64,000 nt of DNA. It comes from AP-15 sp963777435. GTDB taxonomy: Bacteria > Pseudomonadota > Alphaproteobacteria > ATCC43930 > CGMCC-115725. Positions 54,867-63,245 of this stretch are shown here, piece after piece. Location: positions 248,001 to 312,000 of the forward strand of contig CAVZQT010000003.1 in NCBI GenBank assembly GCA_963777435.1, read 5' to 3'. Positions within the stretch are counted from its first letter, which is position 1; the number at the start of each line of letters is the position of its first letter. Under the pieces are notes generated by a model. The model saw only the letters and a program-made list of their open reading frames with translations, was not told the DNA's origin and did not search any database. The position numbers were made by a program, and so were the translations under genes.

Positions 54867-55274
54867 ATGATCGGTATGGTTTTGGTGACCCACGGGCGGC
54901 TTGCGGCGGAGTTCGTCGCGGCACTCGAACACGTTGTCGGGGCGCAGACCCAGATCGCCGCGGTCTGCATCGGGCCCGAAGACGACATGGATCAGCGCCG
55001 CCATGAAATCCTGCGCCGCATTGCCGAAGTTGATTCCGGCGATGGGGCCATTCTCTTGACCGACATGTTTGGCGGCACGCCCTCTAACCTCGCGATCTCG
55101 GTCATGGACCGCGCCAAGATCGAGGTCATTGCCGGGGTCAACCTCCCGATGCTGATCAAGCTGGCAAGCCTGCGGCAAAACGAAAGCCTGGAGCGTACGG
55201 TGCTCGGCGCGCAGGAAGCCGGCCGGAAATATATTAACGTCGCATCGCAGCTCTTGACCGACGCCCGGCAATGA
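54867..55274 (+). CDS. PTS EIIA component, mannose-type (regulatory)
   Basis: The 135-residue protein has the mannose-family EIIA fold: MIGMVLVTHGRLAAEFVAAL with the phospho-accepting His9, CIGPEDDMDQRRHEILRRIA, ILLTDMFGGTPSNLAISVM and the end AGRKYINVASQLL. There is no EIIB/EIIC transporter nearby, so it is probably a regulatory EIIA (called EIIA-Man or PtsM in alphaproteobacteria). It is followed by HPr with a 4-bp overlap. Confidence 0.93.
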   Translation: MIGMVLVTHGRLAAEFVAALEHVVGAQTQIAAVCIGPEDDMDQRRHEILRRIAEVDSGDGAILLTDMFGGTPSNLAISVMDRAKIEVIAGVNLPMLIKLASLRQNESLERTVLGAQEAGRKYINVASQLLTDARQ

Positions 55275-55579
55275 ACGACGGCGAAGGCGATGATGCCGGC
55301 CCGGAACCGGCGCGTGTCCGGCGGATCGCGACGATCTGCAACCAGCGCGGCTTGCACGCCCGCGCTTCGGCGCGGTTTGTCAAAATGGCGGCGCTCTATA
55401 ATGCCGATGTCCGGGTGCGCAAGAACGGCACCGAAGTTTCGGGCCGATCGATCATGGGGCTGATGATGCTTGCGGCTGCTCCGGGTGCTGTCGTCGAGCT
55501 CAGCGCCAGCGGGCCGCAAGCGGCCGAGGCGGTTAACGCGCTCGCCGATTTGATCCAATGCAAATTCAATGAGGACTGA
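55271..55579 (+). CDS. ptsH: HPr phosphocarrier protein
   Basis: HPr carries phosphate from Enzyme I to EIIA. The 102-residue protein has the active-site His in NQRGLHARASARFVKMAALY and a Ser46 region in EVSGRSIMGLMMLAAAPGA, the target of HprK. The N-terminal extension of about 16 residues is usual for this group. It overlaps EIIA by 4 bp and ptsI by 11 bp. Confidence 0.95.
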   Translation: MNDGEGDDAGPEPARVRRIATICNQRGLHARASARFVKMAALYNADVRVRKNGTEVSGRSIMGLMMLAAAPGAVVELSASGPQAAEAVNALADLIQCKFNED

Positions 55580-57389
55580 CGAGGCGACCGAGTTGGAAGA
55601 GGGGGCGGCCGCCGCGCAACCCTCCCCGCAGCCCGCGGAATGCCGGCTGTCGGGGCTGGGTGTCTCGCCGGGTATCGCGATCGGCCCCGCCTATCTCGTC
55701 GAGGGGGGCGATCTTCCGGTCCATGAGAGCCACATTCCTGAGAGCGAGATTGCCGCCGAGCGCGTCCGCTTTGACGAGGCGGTCGAGACCTCGCTGAAAC
55801 AGCTTCGCAAGCTCAAGGCCAAGACATCGGGGCTGCCTGAATCGGCCGCGGAGGAGATCGGCTATCTGCTCGACGCGCATGTCGCGATGCTGTCGAATTC
55901 GCGGCTGGTGCGCGGCGCCGGCGAGCGTATCGGACGTCAGCGCATCAATGCCGAGCGCGCCGTCGAGCTCGAGATTGACGAAATCGCCCGCAGCTTTGCG
56001 GCGATGCGCGACCCCTATCTATCGGCGCGGGGCGAGGATGTCCGCGTCGTCGGCACCCGGCTGATCCGCAATCTGATTAAGAAACCTTATGCCGCCTATT
56101 CGGGTGTGCCCGAGGGTGCGGTCATTGTCGCCGACGAATTGACCCCGGCCGACACTGCGCTGATGGATCCGCAGCGCATTGCCGGCTTCGCCGCTCAGTT
56201 CGGCGGCGCCGACAGCCACACGGCGATTGTCGCCCGCGCGCTCGGCATGCCGGCGGTGCTCGGCGTCCCCGATTTGATCGAGCACGCGCGCTCGGAAGCA
56301 ACCGTCATTGTCGATGGCGCCGAGGGGGCGGTGATCATCGACCCGACGCCCGAGACAATTGCCCAATACGAAGCCCGGCGCGACGCGCTGACCCGCGAAC
56401 GGCGCTATCTGAACCGCCTGCGTCGGCTGCCGGCGGTGACCCGTGACGGTGTCGAAATTACCCTCGAAGCCAATATCGAGCTGCCGATCGAGCTCGAGCA
56501 GGCGACCGTCAATGGTGCGATGGGTCTCGGCCTCGTCCGGTCCGAATTTCTCTACATGAACCGCGACGACCTGCCCGGCGAGGACGAGCAGTACGCGGTG
56601 TTCTCGGCCCTGGTGCGCGGCATGGAAGGCAAGCCGGTAACCGTGCGCACCTTTGATCTTGGCGGCGACAAGCTGGCTGGCTCGCTCGCCGACCATTATG
56701 CCCAGGCGGACAACCCGGCGCTCGGCCTGCGCGCGATCCGGCTGTCATTGCAGGATCGCCGTCTGCTCGACCCGCAATTGGCGGCGATGCTGCGGGCCGC
56801 CGCTGAAGGCCCGCTGCGCATTCTGTTGCCGATGATCACCCATGCCGGCGAGATTCGCCGGGTGCGCGAAGCGATGGAACAGGTCGCGCGGCGTCTGCGT
56901 CGTCGCGGTGTGCCGGTGCCAAAGCCGCTGCCGCCTTTGGGCGTGATGATCGAAGTGCCGGGTGCAGCTCTCGCCGCCAACTCGCTCGCTGCCGAATCCG
57001 ACTTTTTTTCGATCGGCACCAACGATCTGATCCAATACACTTTGGCGATCGATCGCGGCGACGAGCAGGTGGCACACCTCTACAATCCGCTGCATCCGGC
57101 GGTATTGCGGCTGATCCAGTTCACCGTGGAGGCGGCATTGCGCCGCAATATGCCGGTCAGCGTCTGCGGCGAGATGGCGGGTGAGCCGCGTTTGACCGCG
57201 CTCCTGCTCGGGCTCGGCTTGCGCAACCTGTCGATGGCGCCGCGCAGCATCCCGCGCGTCAAGCAACGCATCCGCGCTCTCGACATGGTGGCTGCGACGC
57301 GCCGCGCGCGGGCGATCATGGACCAGTCCGATAGTGGACGCATCGCCGCGCTGATCGACGACTTCAACGCCGTCGCCTGGCCGAGCTGA
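55569..57389 (+). CDS. ptsI: Phosphoenolpyruvate-protein phosphotransferase (Enzyme I)
   Basis: Enzyme I takes phosphate from PEP and gives it to HPr. The 606-residue protein has a N-terminal HPr-binding domain, the active-site His in QFGGADSHTAIVARALGMPA, the PEP-binding signature LGLVRSEFLYMNRDDLPGED, and the Cys-containing NMPVSVCGEMAGEPRL. There is no GAF domain, so it is not the longer PtsP form. It closes the regulatory block. The stop is followed by 45 bp before a convergent small gene. Confidence 0.96.
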   Translation: MRTDEATELEEGAAAAQPSPQPAECRLSGLGVSPGIAIGPAYLVEGGDLPVHESHIPESEIAAERVRFDEAVETSLKQLRKLKAKTSGLPESAAEEIGYLLDAHVAMLSNSRLVRGAGERIGRQRINAERAVELEIDEIARSFAAMRDPYLSARGEDVRVVGTRLIRNLIKKPYAAYSGVPEGAVIVADELTPADTALMDPQRIAGFAAQFGGADSHTAIVARALGMPAVLGVPDLIEHARSEATVIVDGAEGAVIIDPTPETIAQYEARRDALTRERRYLNRLRRLPAVTRDGVEITLEANIELPIELEQATVNGAMGLGLVRSEFLYMNRDDLPGEDEQYAVFSALVRGMEGKPVTVRTFDLGGDKLAGSLADHYAQADNPALGLRAIRLSLQDRRLLDPQLAAMLRAAAEGPLRILLPMITHAGEIRRVREAMEQVARRLRRRGVPVPKPLPPLGVMIEVPGAALAANSLAAESDFFSIGTNDLIQYTLAIDRGDEQVAHLYNPLHPAVLRLIQFTVEAALRRNMPVSVCGEMAGEPRLTALLLGLGLRNLSMAPRSIPRVKQRIRALDMVAATRRARAIMDQSDSGRIAALIDDFNAVAWPS

Positions 57390-57434
57390 CCCGGCGGGGA
57401 TCAACTCAAACAATTCGTTGCGGTCTGCGTGCGA

Positions 57435-57749
57435 TCAATGTTCGCCGCCCGTCTGCTTAGTGCCTAGAGAGGCGCCCATGCCGCCGCGTCCTGTTGCCGA
57501 ACCGCCGGCCGTCTCGACCGAAGCGGGGTGCGGCGGATAGCCGGCCCAAGTCTCGCGATACCAGCTGCTTGATTCGGGAGGGAGCTGCAGACCGGTATTG
57601 TTGCCCTCATACATCGTCCCGGTTGGGCCGAGCACTGCCACTGGGCGGGCGCTCGTCGCCGCCGGCGGCGCTGCTGCGGTGCTCTGGGCCCGGGCGTGAA
57701 CAGTCACAGCAGCCAAGACAATTGTCGCGGCCAGGCTCGTTCTGATCAT
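57435..57749 (-). CDS. Small secreted protein of unknown function
   Basis: The 104-residue protein starts with a signal peptide (MIRTSLAATIVLAAVTVHARA, cleavage before QSTAAAPP) and continues with a low-complexity Ala/Pro/Gly-rich part including MYEGNNTGLQLPPESSSWYR. It is the last gene on the minus strand of the GMC dehydrogenase locus, 32 bp after the cytochrome c gene, so it may be exported with it. No domain is recognised. Confidence 0.6.
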   Translation of the reverse strand: MIRTSLAATIVLAAVTVHARAQSTAAAPPAATSARPVAVLGPTGTMYEGNNTGLQLPPESSSWYRETWAGYPPHPASVETAGGSATGRGGMGASLGTKQTGGEH

Positions 57750-57781
57750 CCGGCACACTCCTCGGCTCAAATCGCGGCGGG

Positions 57782-59031
57782 CTATTCCGCCGCTGAAGTT
57801 TGCGTTGCTAACGTGTGCCGCAGTTTGCTGACATCGCCGGCGGACACGGTAGAGGCGGCATTGCCCCAGCTGTTGCGAATATAGGTGACCACCGCCGCCA
57901 CCTCGGCGTCGGACAGCTTCCACGCAAATGACGGCATTCCGGGGCCGGTCGGCGCGGCGCCGGTCGCGACCGAACGCGAACCGTCGAGCACGACGCGGAT
58001 CAGGCTCGCTGCCTGCGCCTGTTGCACCAAGGGCGCCCCGCTCAAACGCGGAAAAAGCCCGACAATGCCCGCGCCGCTCATCGTGTGGCAGGCGGCGCAC
58101 TGATCGATGTAGATTGCCTCCCCCTGCTGCATTACAGGATCGTGTGCTGAGGCCGATTGCGGCGTGCCACCGCTGGCGGGCAGACCCTTGATGTAAACGG
58201 CTATCGCCCGCAGATCGGCATCGGTCAGATACGAGGTCGAGTTGGTGATTGCTTCGGCCATCGGTCCGGAAGCGATGTCGTATCGGTTTCGCCCGGTCTT
58301 CAAGTAAAAGACGATATCGTCCAATCGCCAAGCCCGGTGCGCGGGTTGCTGGTCAGATCGGGTGTGTACCAGTTTTGCAAAACGGAGCCCTGCATTGTCC
58401 TGCTGGCTTCGTCGCCTCCCATTGCATTTTTGGGGGTATGGCACAATCCGCAATGCTCAGGCCCCTCGACCAGATAGGCGCCGCGGTTCCATGCAACCGA
58501 TTTGCCCGGATCCGGCTTGAACTCACCCGGCTTGAAGTACAGTAGGTTCCAACCGGCCATTGCCTCGCGCTGGTTGAACGGGAATGGCAGCTGGTTTGAG
58601 TGCACCTCGTTATGGACCGGCTGGACCGTGTCGAGAAAGGCACGGATCGCGACTACGTCCTCTCGGCTCATACGCGTGTAGTAAGTGTAAGGCATGGCAG
58701 GATAAAGATGGGACCCGTCATGCGTGATGCCGTTGCGCATCGCATTGACAAACTGGTCATCGGTCCAGCTGCCGATCCCGGTCTCGATATCCGGCGTGAT
58801 ATTTGGCGCAAGTAGTTTTCCGAACGGCGTCTCGAGCGCGCCGCCGCCGGCGAACGGCTTGCCTCCCGGAGCTGTGTGACATGCGGTGCAGTCGGCGGCC
58901 CGAGCCATGTAACCGCCGTGTTGGATGACCTGAAACGACTGCTTGTCGGGAAATTGCGCGTGCGCTGCGGTAATCCCGACTAAAACCAGCGCACTGGAAA
59001 AAATAAGTCGCCGCATCCCCAAGCGCATCAT
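57782..59031 (-). pseudogene. Triheme cytochrome c subunit of a GMC-type dehydrogenase, frameshifted
   Basis: The first frame (58300-59031) holds a signal peptide (FSSALVLVGITAAHAQ) and two heme motifs, AADCTACHTAPGG and PEHCGLCHTPKNA; the second frame (57782-58453) holds the third, DQCAACHTMSGAG, and the C-terminal helix. The first part ends RTGLGDWTISSFT and the second resumes DDIVFYLKTGRNRYDIASGP, normally joined as GLGDWTIDDIVFYLKTG. The sequence GATTGGACGATATC looks like it lost seven bases between two ACGAT copies (before the loss: ACGATCGACGAT). Such triheme subunits pass electrons from the flavin subunit to ubiquinone or cytochrome oxidase. The ATG at 59031 overlaps the GMC stop by 4 bp. 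Confidence 0.82.
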
Positions 59032-60794
59032 GCGTGGACCAGCGGACCTGGGTTCTTCAGATACTGCTTATGGATCGCGTCAAGCGACCAATAGCAGAGT
59101 GCTGCGACTGTGCCGGTAGGGTTGTAGCCGGCATTCTGCGGAAACGCGGTGGCGCCCATGACAAAAAGATTGGGCACGTCCCAGGACTGCAGATAGCGGT
59201 TAAGCGCGCTGGTCTTGGGATCGGTTCCCATAATCGCGCCGCCACAGGTGTGGGTGGTCTGATAAGGCACGATATTGTAATGGCCGGTGCGTGGGTGTTT
59301 GACCATCTGCCGCGGCCCCATGTGCTGGACAATCTCGGCGAGGCGATCGGTCAAGAACTGCGACATCTTAAGTTCGTTGTCGTGAAAATCGAAGGTCAGC
59401 CGCATCAACGGTCGGCCGAAGCGATCCTTGTAGGTCGGGTCGAGATCGAGGTAGCAGTCGCGATAGCTGTAGCAGCTGCCATGGGTCGACGGCAGGATCG
59501 CGCTGAGATAATTGTCCTTGACTGCCTTTTTCCAGGGGGCGCCCCAGCGCGGGGTATTGGGCGGCGTCGGCGTCATCTCGATTGGCCGCGCATTAGGCTG
59601 CACCATTCCCATGTAGCCGCCGCCGACAAATCCAAGCGGGCCGTGATCAAAATTGTCGCCATTGAACTCGTCGATGCACATGCCGATGGCGCCGCTGGCG
59701 ATGAACGGATTGAATATTTTATTGTCAAAAAATGTTTCGACATTGGAGGTGACCTGATAGGAATAGTTGCGGCCGATAACGCCTTGACCGGTCTCTACGT
59801 CATAGGGCTGACCGATGCGCGACAGCAGCAGCAATTGCACGTTGAACATCTGGAAAGCGCATAAGAACACCAGCTCAGCCGGCTGTTCCCATTCGCGACC
59901 CTGGGTGTCGACATAGGTGACGCCGGTTGCCCGTTTCCCAGTGTTGTCGAGGTTGATATGCGTTATTTCGCATTCGGTGCGCGCCTCGAAATTCTGGCGG
60001 CGCATCAGCACCGGCAATAACGTCGTCTGCGGGCTGGCTTTGGAGTAGTTGCCACACCCGAACCGTTCGCAGAATCCGCAATACGTACACGGGCCGAGTG
60101 TCACCCCGTCGGGATTGGTGTAGGCTTGCGACAGGTTGCCCGACGGTTGTGGGAACGGGTTGTGTCCCATCTGCTTGGCCGCCTGCGCCCACAGCACCGG
60201 ACCATAGGGCTGCTTTTGAGCCGGGGTCGGATAGGGGCGCGAGCGCGCTCCCTCGAACGGATTGCCGAAGGGCTGTTTTTGGCCCTTGAGATTGCCGGCA
60301 ATTCCCGATGTGCCGCACAGATATTCGAAGGTGTCGTAATGCGGCTCGAGTTCTTCGTAGGTGACGCCCCAATCCTGGACTGTCATGTCGCCGGGCAGGA
60401 AGCTCGCCCCGTAGCGCTGGGTCAGATGACTTTTCAGCATAAAATCGGTCGGCAGAAAGCGCCAGGTCTCGGCGTTCCAATGCACGCCGGCGCCGCCAAC
60501 GCCATTGGGCAGCAAGAACGAACCCCAAGTGCGGATCGGCAAGGCGGTTTGACTTGGGTTGTTGCGGAAGGTCAGCGTGGTCTGCTCGGGGCGGAGAAAT
60601 AAATCGTGCCGCAGCGCATAGCGCAGCTCATCGGGCGCGTAGTTCGGTGGAAAATCGGTCGCCGTATCGCGCCATGGGCCGCGTTCAATAGCGACAACCC
60701 TAAATCCCGCATCAGTCATCGATTTGGCGACGATCGAGCCGGTCCATCCCAATCCGATGATCACGACATCGGTGGCTGGCAGCTTGGTTGCCAT
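59028..60794 (-). CDS. GMC-type flavin dehydrogenase, large subunit (gluconate/sorbitol/alcohol dehydrogenase-like)
   Basis: The 588-residue protein has an FAD-binding N-terminus VVIIGLGWTGSIVAKSMTDA, then VERGPW-type IERGPWRDTATDFPPNYAPD, an inserted Cys-rich patch CTYCGFCERFGCGNYSKASP typical of membrane dehydrogenase large subunits, and the C-terminal GAIMGTDPKTSALNRYLQSW, FVMGATAFPQNAGYNPTGTV, with a catalytic His-Asn pair near HTCGG. Together with the subunit encoded upstream and the cytochrome downstream it forms a three-subunit membrane dehydrogenase. The substrate (gluconate, sorbitol, or another polyol or sugar acid) is not readable. It overlaps the cytochrome gene by 4 bp. Confidence 0.92.
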   Translation of the reverse strand: MATKLPATDVVIIGLGWTGSIVAKSMTDAGFRVVAIERGPWRDTATDFPPNYAPDELRYALRHDLFLRPEQTTLTFRNNPSQTALPIRTWGSFLLPNGVGGAGVHWNAETWRFLPTDFMLKSHLTQRYGASFLPGDMTVQDWGVTYEELEPHYDTFEYLCGTSGIAGNLKGQKQPFGNPFEGARSRPYPTPAQKQPYGPVLWAQAAKQMGHNPFPQPSGNLSQAYTNPDGVTLGPCTYCGFCERFGCGNYSKASPQTTLLPVLMRRQNFEARTECEITHINLDNTGKRATGVTYVDTQGREWEQPAELVFLCAFQMFNVQLLLLSRIGQPYDVETGQGVIGRNYSYQVTSNVETFFDNKIFNPFIASGAIGMCIDEFNGDNFDHGPLGFVGGGYMGMVQPNARPIEMTPTPPNTPRWGAPWKKAVKDNYLSAILPSTHGSCYSYRDCYLDLDPTYKDRFGRPLMRLTFDFHDNELKMSQFLTDRLAEIVQHMGPRQMVKHPRTGHYNIVPYQTTHTCGGAIMGTDPKTSALNRYLQSWDVPNLFVMGATAFPQNAGYNPTGTVAALCYWSLDAIHKQYLKNPGPLVHA

Positions 60795-60825
60795 CGGCGC
60801 GGTTCCTATCGATAGCTATCAGATC

Positions 60826-61623
60826 TTACCTGTTGGCGCCGGACCATTCTTTTCGTCCCGCGATGCTGACCGGCGGCAACGGGTAGCGCTCGTTGTAGCG
60901 CTCGACCCAGTCGCGGTAATCGTAGCGGACCCCGGGAAAGCCGAGCATCTTCCAAGCCGCCATATCGCGATTGCCGCCATAGATCGGATCGGCAAAAAAG
61001 CCGTACCGGGTGTCTTGCAGCAATGCCTCGAAAAACGGCGTGGCGCTCGTTCCATGCAGCTGCAATGAGCCGTTCTCCATTCCGGTAATCAGCCGGTCCT
61101 GTTGACTTTGCGGCAATGACGCGAAGTTTTTCCCGGCGTAGTTGTCGCGGCAGAACGCGTCGAGGGCACCCAGCATCTGGCGGTAAAGTTGCGCTGGCGT
61201 CACCGGCGACTGGAGGCGTTGCTCGGGTGTCGGAGACAGAAATGGCGGGCTCATATAAAGGCCACGCGCGCTGCCATAGCTGCCGGCCAGCTGCCGGTCG
61301 ATGAAGACCGCGCATCCGCAATCCTTGCCGCCCGGCGTTTCCGGATCGGGCGGGATCAAGCGGTCGACCAAGGCCTCAACTGCCGCACCTTCTTCGGGTG
61401 CAAAGAATTCCCAGGGACCGAGTTTGACTTGTGTCGGCGGATCACCGGCGAACGGGCGCCACGGCATACCCTTTCCGCCAGGCAGCGTCTCCGCGCGCGC
61501 ACCCACCGCGCTCGCTACCAGCAGCAACGCCGTCGATGTCAGAAGTGCCCGCCGGCTCGGCAATGCCGTAGAGATGCCGGCGGCCGCCGGGGCGCCGTTG
61601 GTACCCGCAACATGGCTTGGCAT
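60826..61623 (-). CDS. Gluconate 2-dehydrogenase subunit 3 family protein
   Basis: The small subunit of the GMC-type dehydrogenase. The 265-residue protein (ATG 61623) has a probable Tat-type signal peptide with SRRALLTSTALLLVASAVGA and the subunit 3 core: FFAPEEGAAVEALVDRLIPP, DCGCAVFIDRQLAGSYGSAR, and YGGNRDMAAWKMLGFPGVRY. I chose this ATG because AGAGG lies 8 bases upstream and the signal peptide follows; ATGs at 61671 and 61707 are further upstream. It lies 31 bp before the GMC subunit. Confidence 0.87.
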   Translation of the reverse strand: MPSHVAGTNGAPAAAGISTALPSRRALLTSTALLLVASAVGARAETLPGGKGMPWRPFAGDPPTQVKLGPWEFFAPEEGAAVEALVDRLIPPDPETPGGKDCGCAVFIDRQLAGSYGSARGLYMSPPFLSPTPEQRLQSPVTPAQLYRQMLGALDAFCRDNYAGKNFASLPQSQQDRLITGMENGSLQLHGTSATPFFEALLQDTRYGFFADPIYGGNRDMAAWKMLGFPGVRYDYRDWVERYNERYPLPPVSIAGRKEWSGANR

Positions 61624-61835
61624 CGCATCCGCCTCTCGATCCGCATCCCAGAGCGCAACAATTTCGCTCATTCTCTGGAACGCCCCGCGCGAACCGAGCG
61701 GAAACAACTAGCCTGATTTTTGGTTCCATCGCGGTGCCGGCGGGTACGGCCCTCAGTTGATCCTGCTGGACCGCGCAGCCCATTAGCGGGCGATCACCCA
61801 CGGTGCGGTCAGCAGCCAACCAAATCCCGGTCAAC

Positions 61836-62168
61836 TCAGCGGCTGAGCCACGTAAAAGCGAGAATTGCGATCGCTACCAAGACCGTCAGCTGAATAATAA
61901 CCGGCCAAATCAAGCGATCCTGCGTTCGGTAAGTGGCCTTGTCGCCCTCGTCTGGTAAGGCTGCGGCTTCGCCTCCGGATCGCGGCAATTGGGCAGCGGG
62001 CACCTGCTCAATCGGGGTCGCGCCGGCGCTCTCCGCATCGGTGCCGAGCGGCGCCGCTGCGGGGTCGAAGGCCGGCACCTTGTCGTGTGTGCGGCCGCTA
62101 TCGATGGCGTCTCTGACAAGCGCCGAGGCCGAATGTTGGGGTGCACCCGACCGCGTGGGATCTGTCAC
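61836..62168 (-). CDS. Small single-pass membrane protein
   Basis: The 110-residue protein has a hydrophilic N-terminal region of about 80 residues and one C-terminal membrane helix (LIWPVIIQLTVLVAIAILAF). It lies about 210 bp upstream of the dehydrogenase genes on the same strand and directly follows the next frameshifted membrane gene. It may be part of one operon. No family is recognised. Confidence 0.6.
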   Translation of the reverse strand: MTDPTRSGAPQHSASALVRDAIDSGRTHDKVPAFDPAAAPLGTDAESAGATPIEQVPAAQLPRSGGEAAALPDEGDKATYRTQDRLIWPVIIQLTVLVAIAILAFTWLSR

Positions 62169-62217
62169 TATGCGAACTCCAACTCTTTACGCTCGTAACG
62201 GCGGTTCGCCTTGTGGG

Positions 62218-62785
62218 TCAGCTGCCGGCCTTTTGGTCAGCTTCCAAAAGCGGCGGATCTCCGTGAGCCGAAATCCGGAGGGTAAAGATCCCGACTGCGC
62301 CGGGTTCGATTGCCAGATCCACCGCACTTTCCGGTGCTGTCGGAGAGATGCGAAAACTCATCTCGGGTCCATTGCCGCCGGCCTGCCACTGCAGCGGCTG
62401 CGGATAAACGTGCTGAATCTGCATCGGGCCCAGCAAGCTCTTGCCGAAGCGGATATGGATCAGCTGATCCGGCTCGGCCAATGCGGGCGTCAAGTGGAGG
62501 GTCAGAACGGTCGGGGTCCGAAAATGCACCAATGGTTCGTACTCCACTCGAAGAGCGCCTGCCGGGGTCGGCGGCACTGGCCCGATCCACTGGCCCGCGC
62601 CCGAATACTCCGGCTATTGCCAGCGCTAGCACGACCGCCATAATCGCCCACGCGATCCGTTGTAGCCGCGCCCATCGGCTTTCCCATTGATCCTCGGCCC
62701 CGAGATCGAGTTTGGTCTCGTTCGCCCCAATCGATCTGACGCTAGAGACCTGGTTATCGGGTGCATCACCATCGCCTTTCGGCAT
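62218..62785 (-). pseudogene. Single-pass membrane protein gene with a frameshift
   Basis: The N-terminal part (MPKGDGDAPDNQVSSVRSIG, KLDLGAEDQWESRWARLQRI, WAIMAVVLALAIAGVFGRGP) is in one frame and the C-terminal domain (GALRVEYEPLVHFRTPTVLT, LHLTPALAEPDQLIHIRFGK, AVDLAIEPGAVGIFTLRI) in another. The switch lies between about 62550 and 62590. Reading across it gives a familiar alphaproteobacterial architecture of charged N-terminus, one helix and an R-V-E-Y-E beta domain, usually encoded near small membrane genes such as the one at 61836. The role is unknown. This may be another indel error. Confidence 0.65.
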
Positions 62786-63245
62786 CGTCCCCCGCGTCAT
62801 CGAGACTGGTTGCACGATTGATTTCGCGCCGCAGCGGGTAAGCGGACCCGACGTCCGATTTCCCGAGATGCTGAACGTCTTGCGAACAGACCGCTGCGCT
62901 CGACGTTCCAATAAAGGCGTCTGGGCTGATGTTCGATCATCGACTTAACGCGATGATTTAGTTGTGAATGATTTCGATCATCCACTTCGTTATTTTGCAA
63001 CCCGGCCAATGCGCGGCTGTCACCTGCCATTTAATTTCAGTCTATTGCGGGTCAAGTGGCGACCCGGACGATCGCTGAGCTGGTCGATCAATACCAAGGG
63101 TTGCTGCCGCCCGGCGGCTGGCCGAATTAGGTTGTGCACTCATTTCGTCTCCTCCCCGTCAACGTTTTACAGGGCCAATGCATGACAAGGCGGCGGCGAG
63201 TTACACTGCGCCGCGGCAGCATCAGCTATAAGCCCGAGGTCGAGC
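62786..63245. other. Divergent intergenic region before the molybdopterin dehydrogenase gene
   Basis: No credible gene lies in these 460 bp; a plus-strand frame at 62964-63185 has no ribosome site or recognisable content. The region contains a direct repeat, TTCGATCATCGACTT (62932-62946) and TTCGATCATCCACTT (62973-62987), with one mismatch and 26 bp between copies. It may be a regulator site for the two divergent genes. Confidence 0.5.

Noticed and set aside
57435..58331. A 298-codon frame that would extend the small secreted protein into the cytochrome gene
   Set aside because: The extra part overlaps the cytochrome c gene in another frame; the internal ATG with a clear signal peptide explains the gene.
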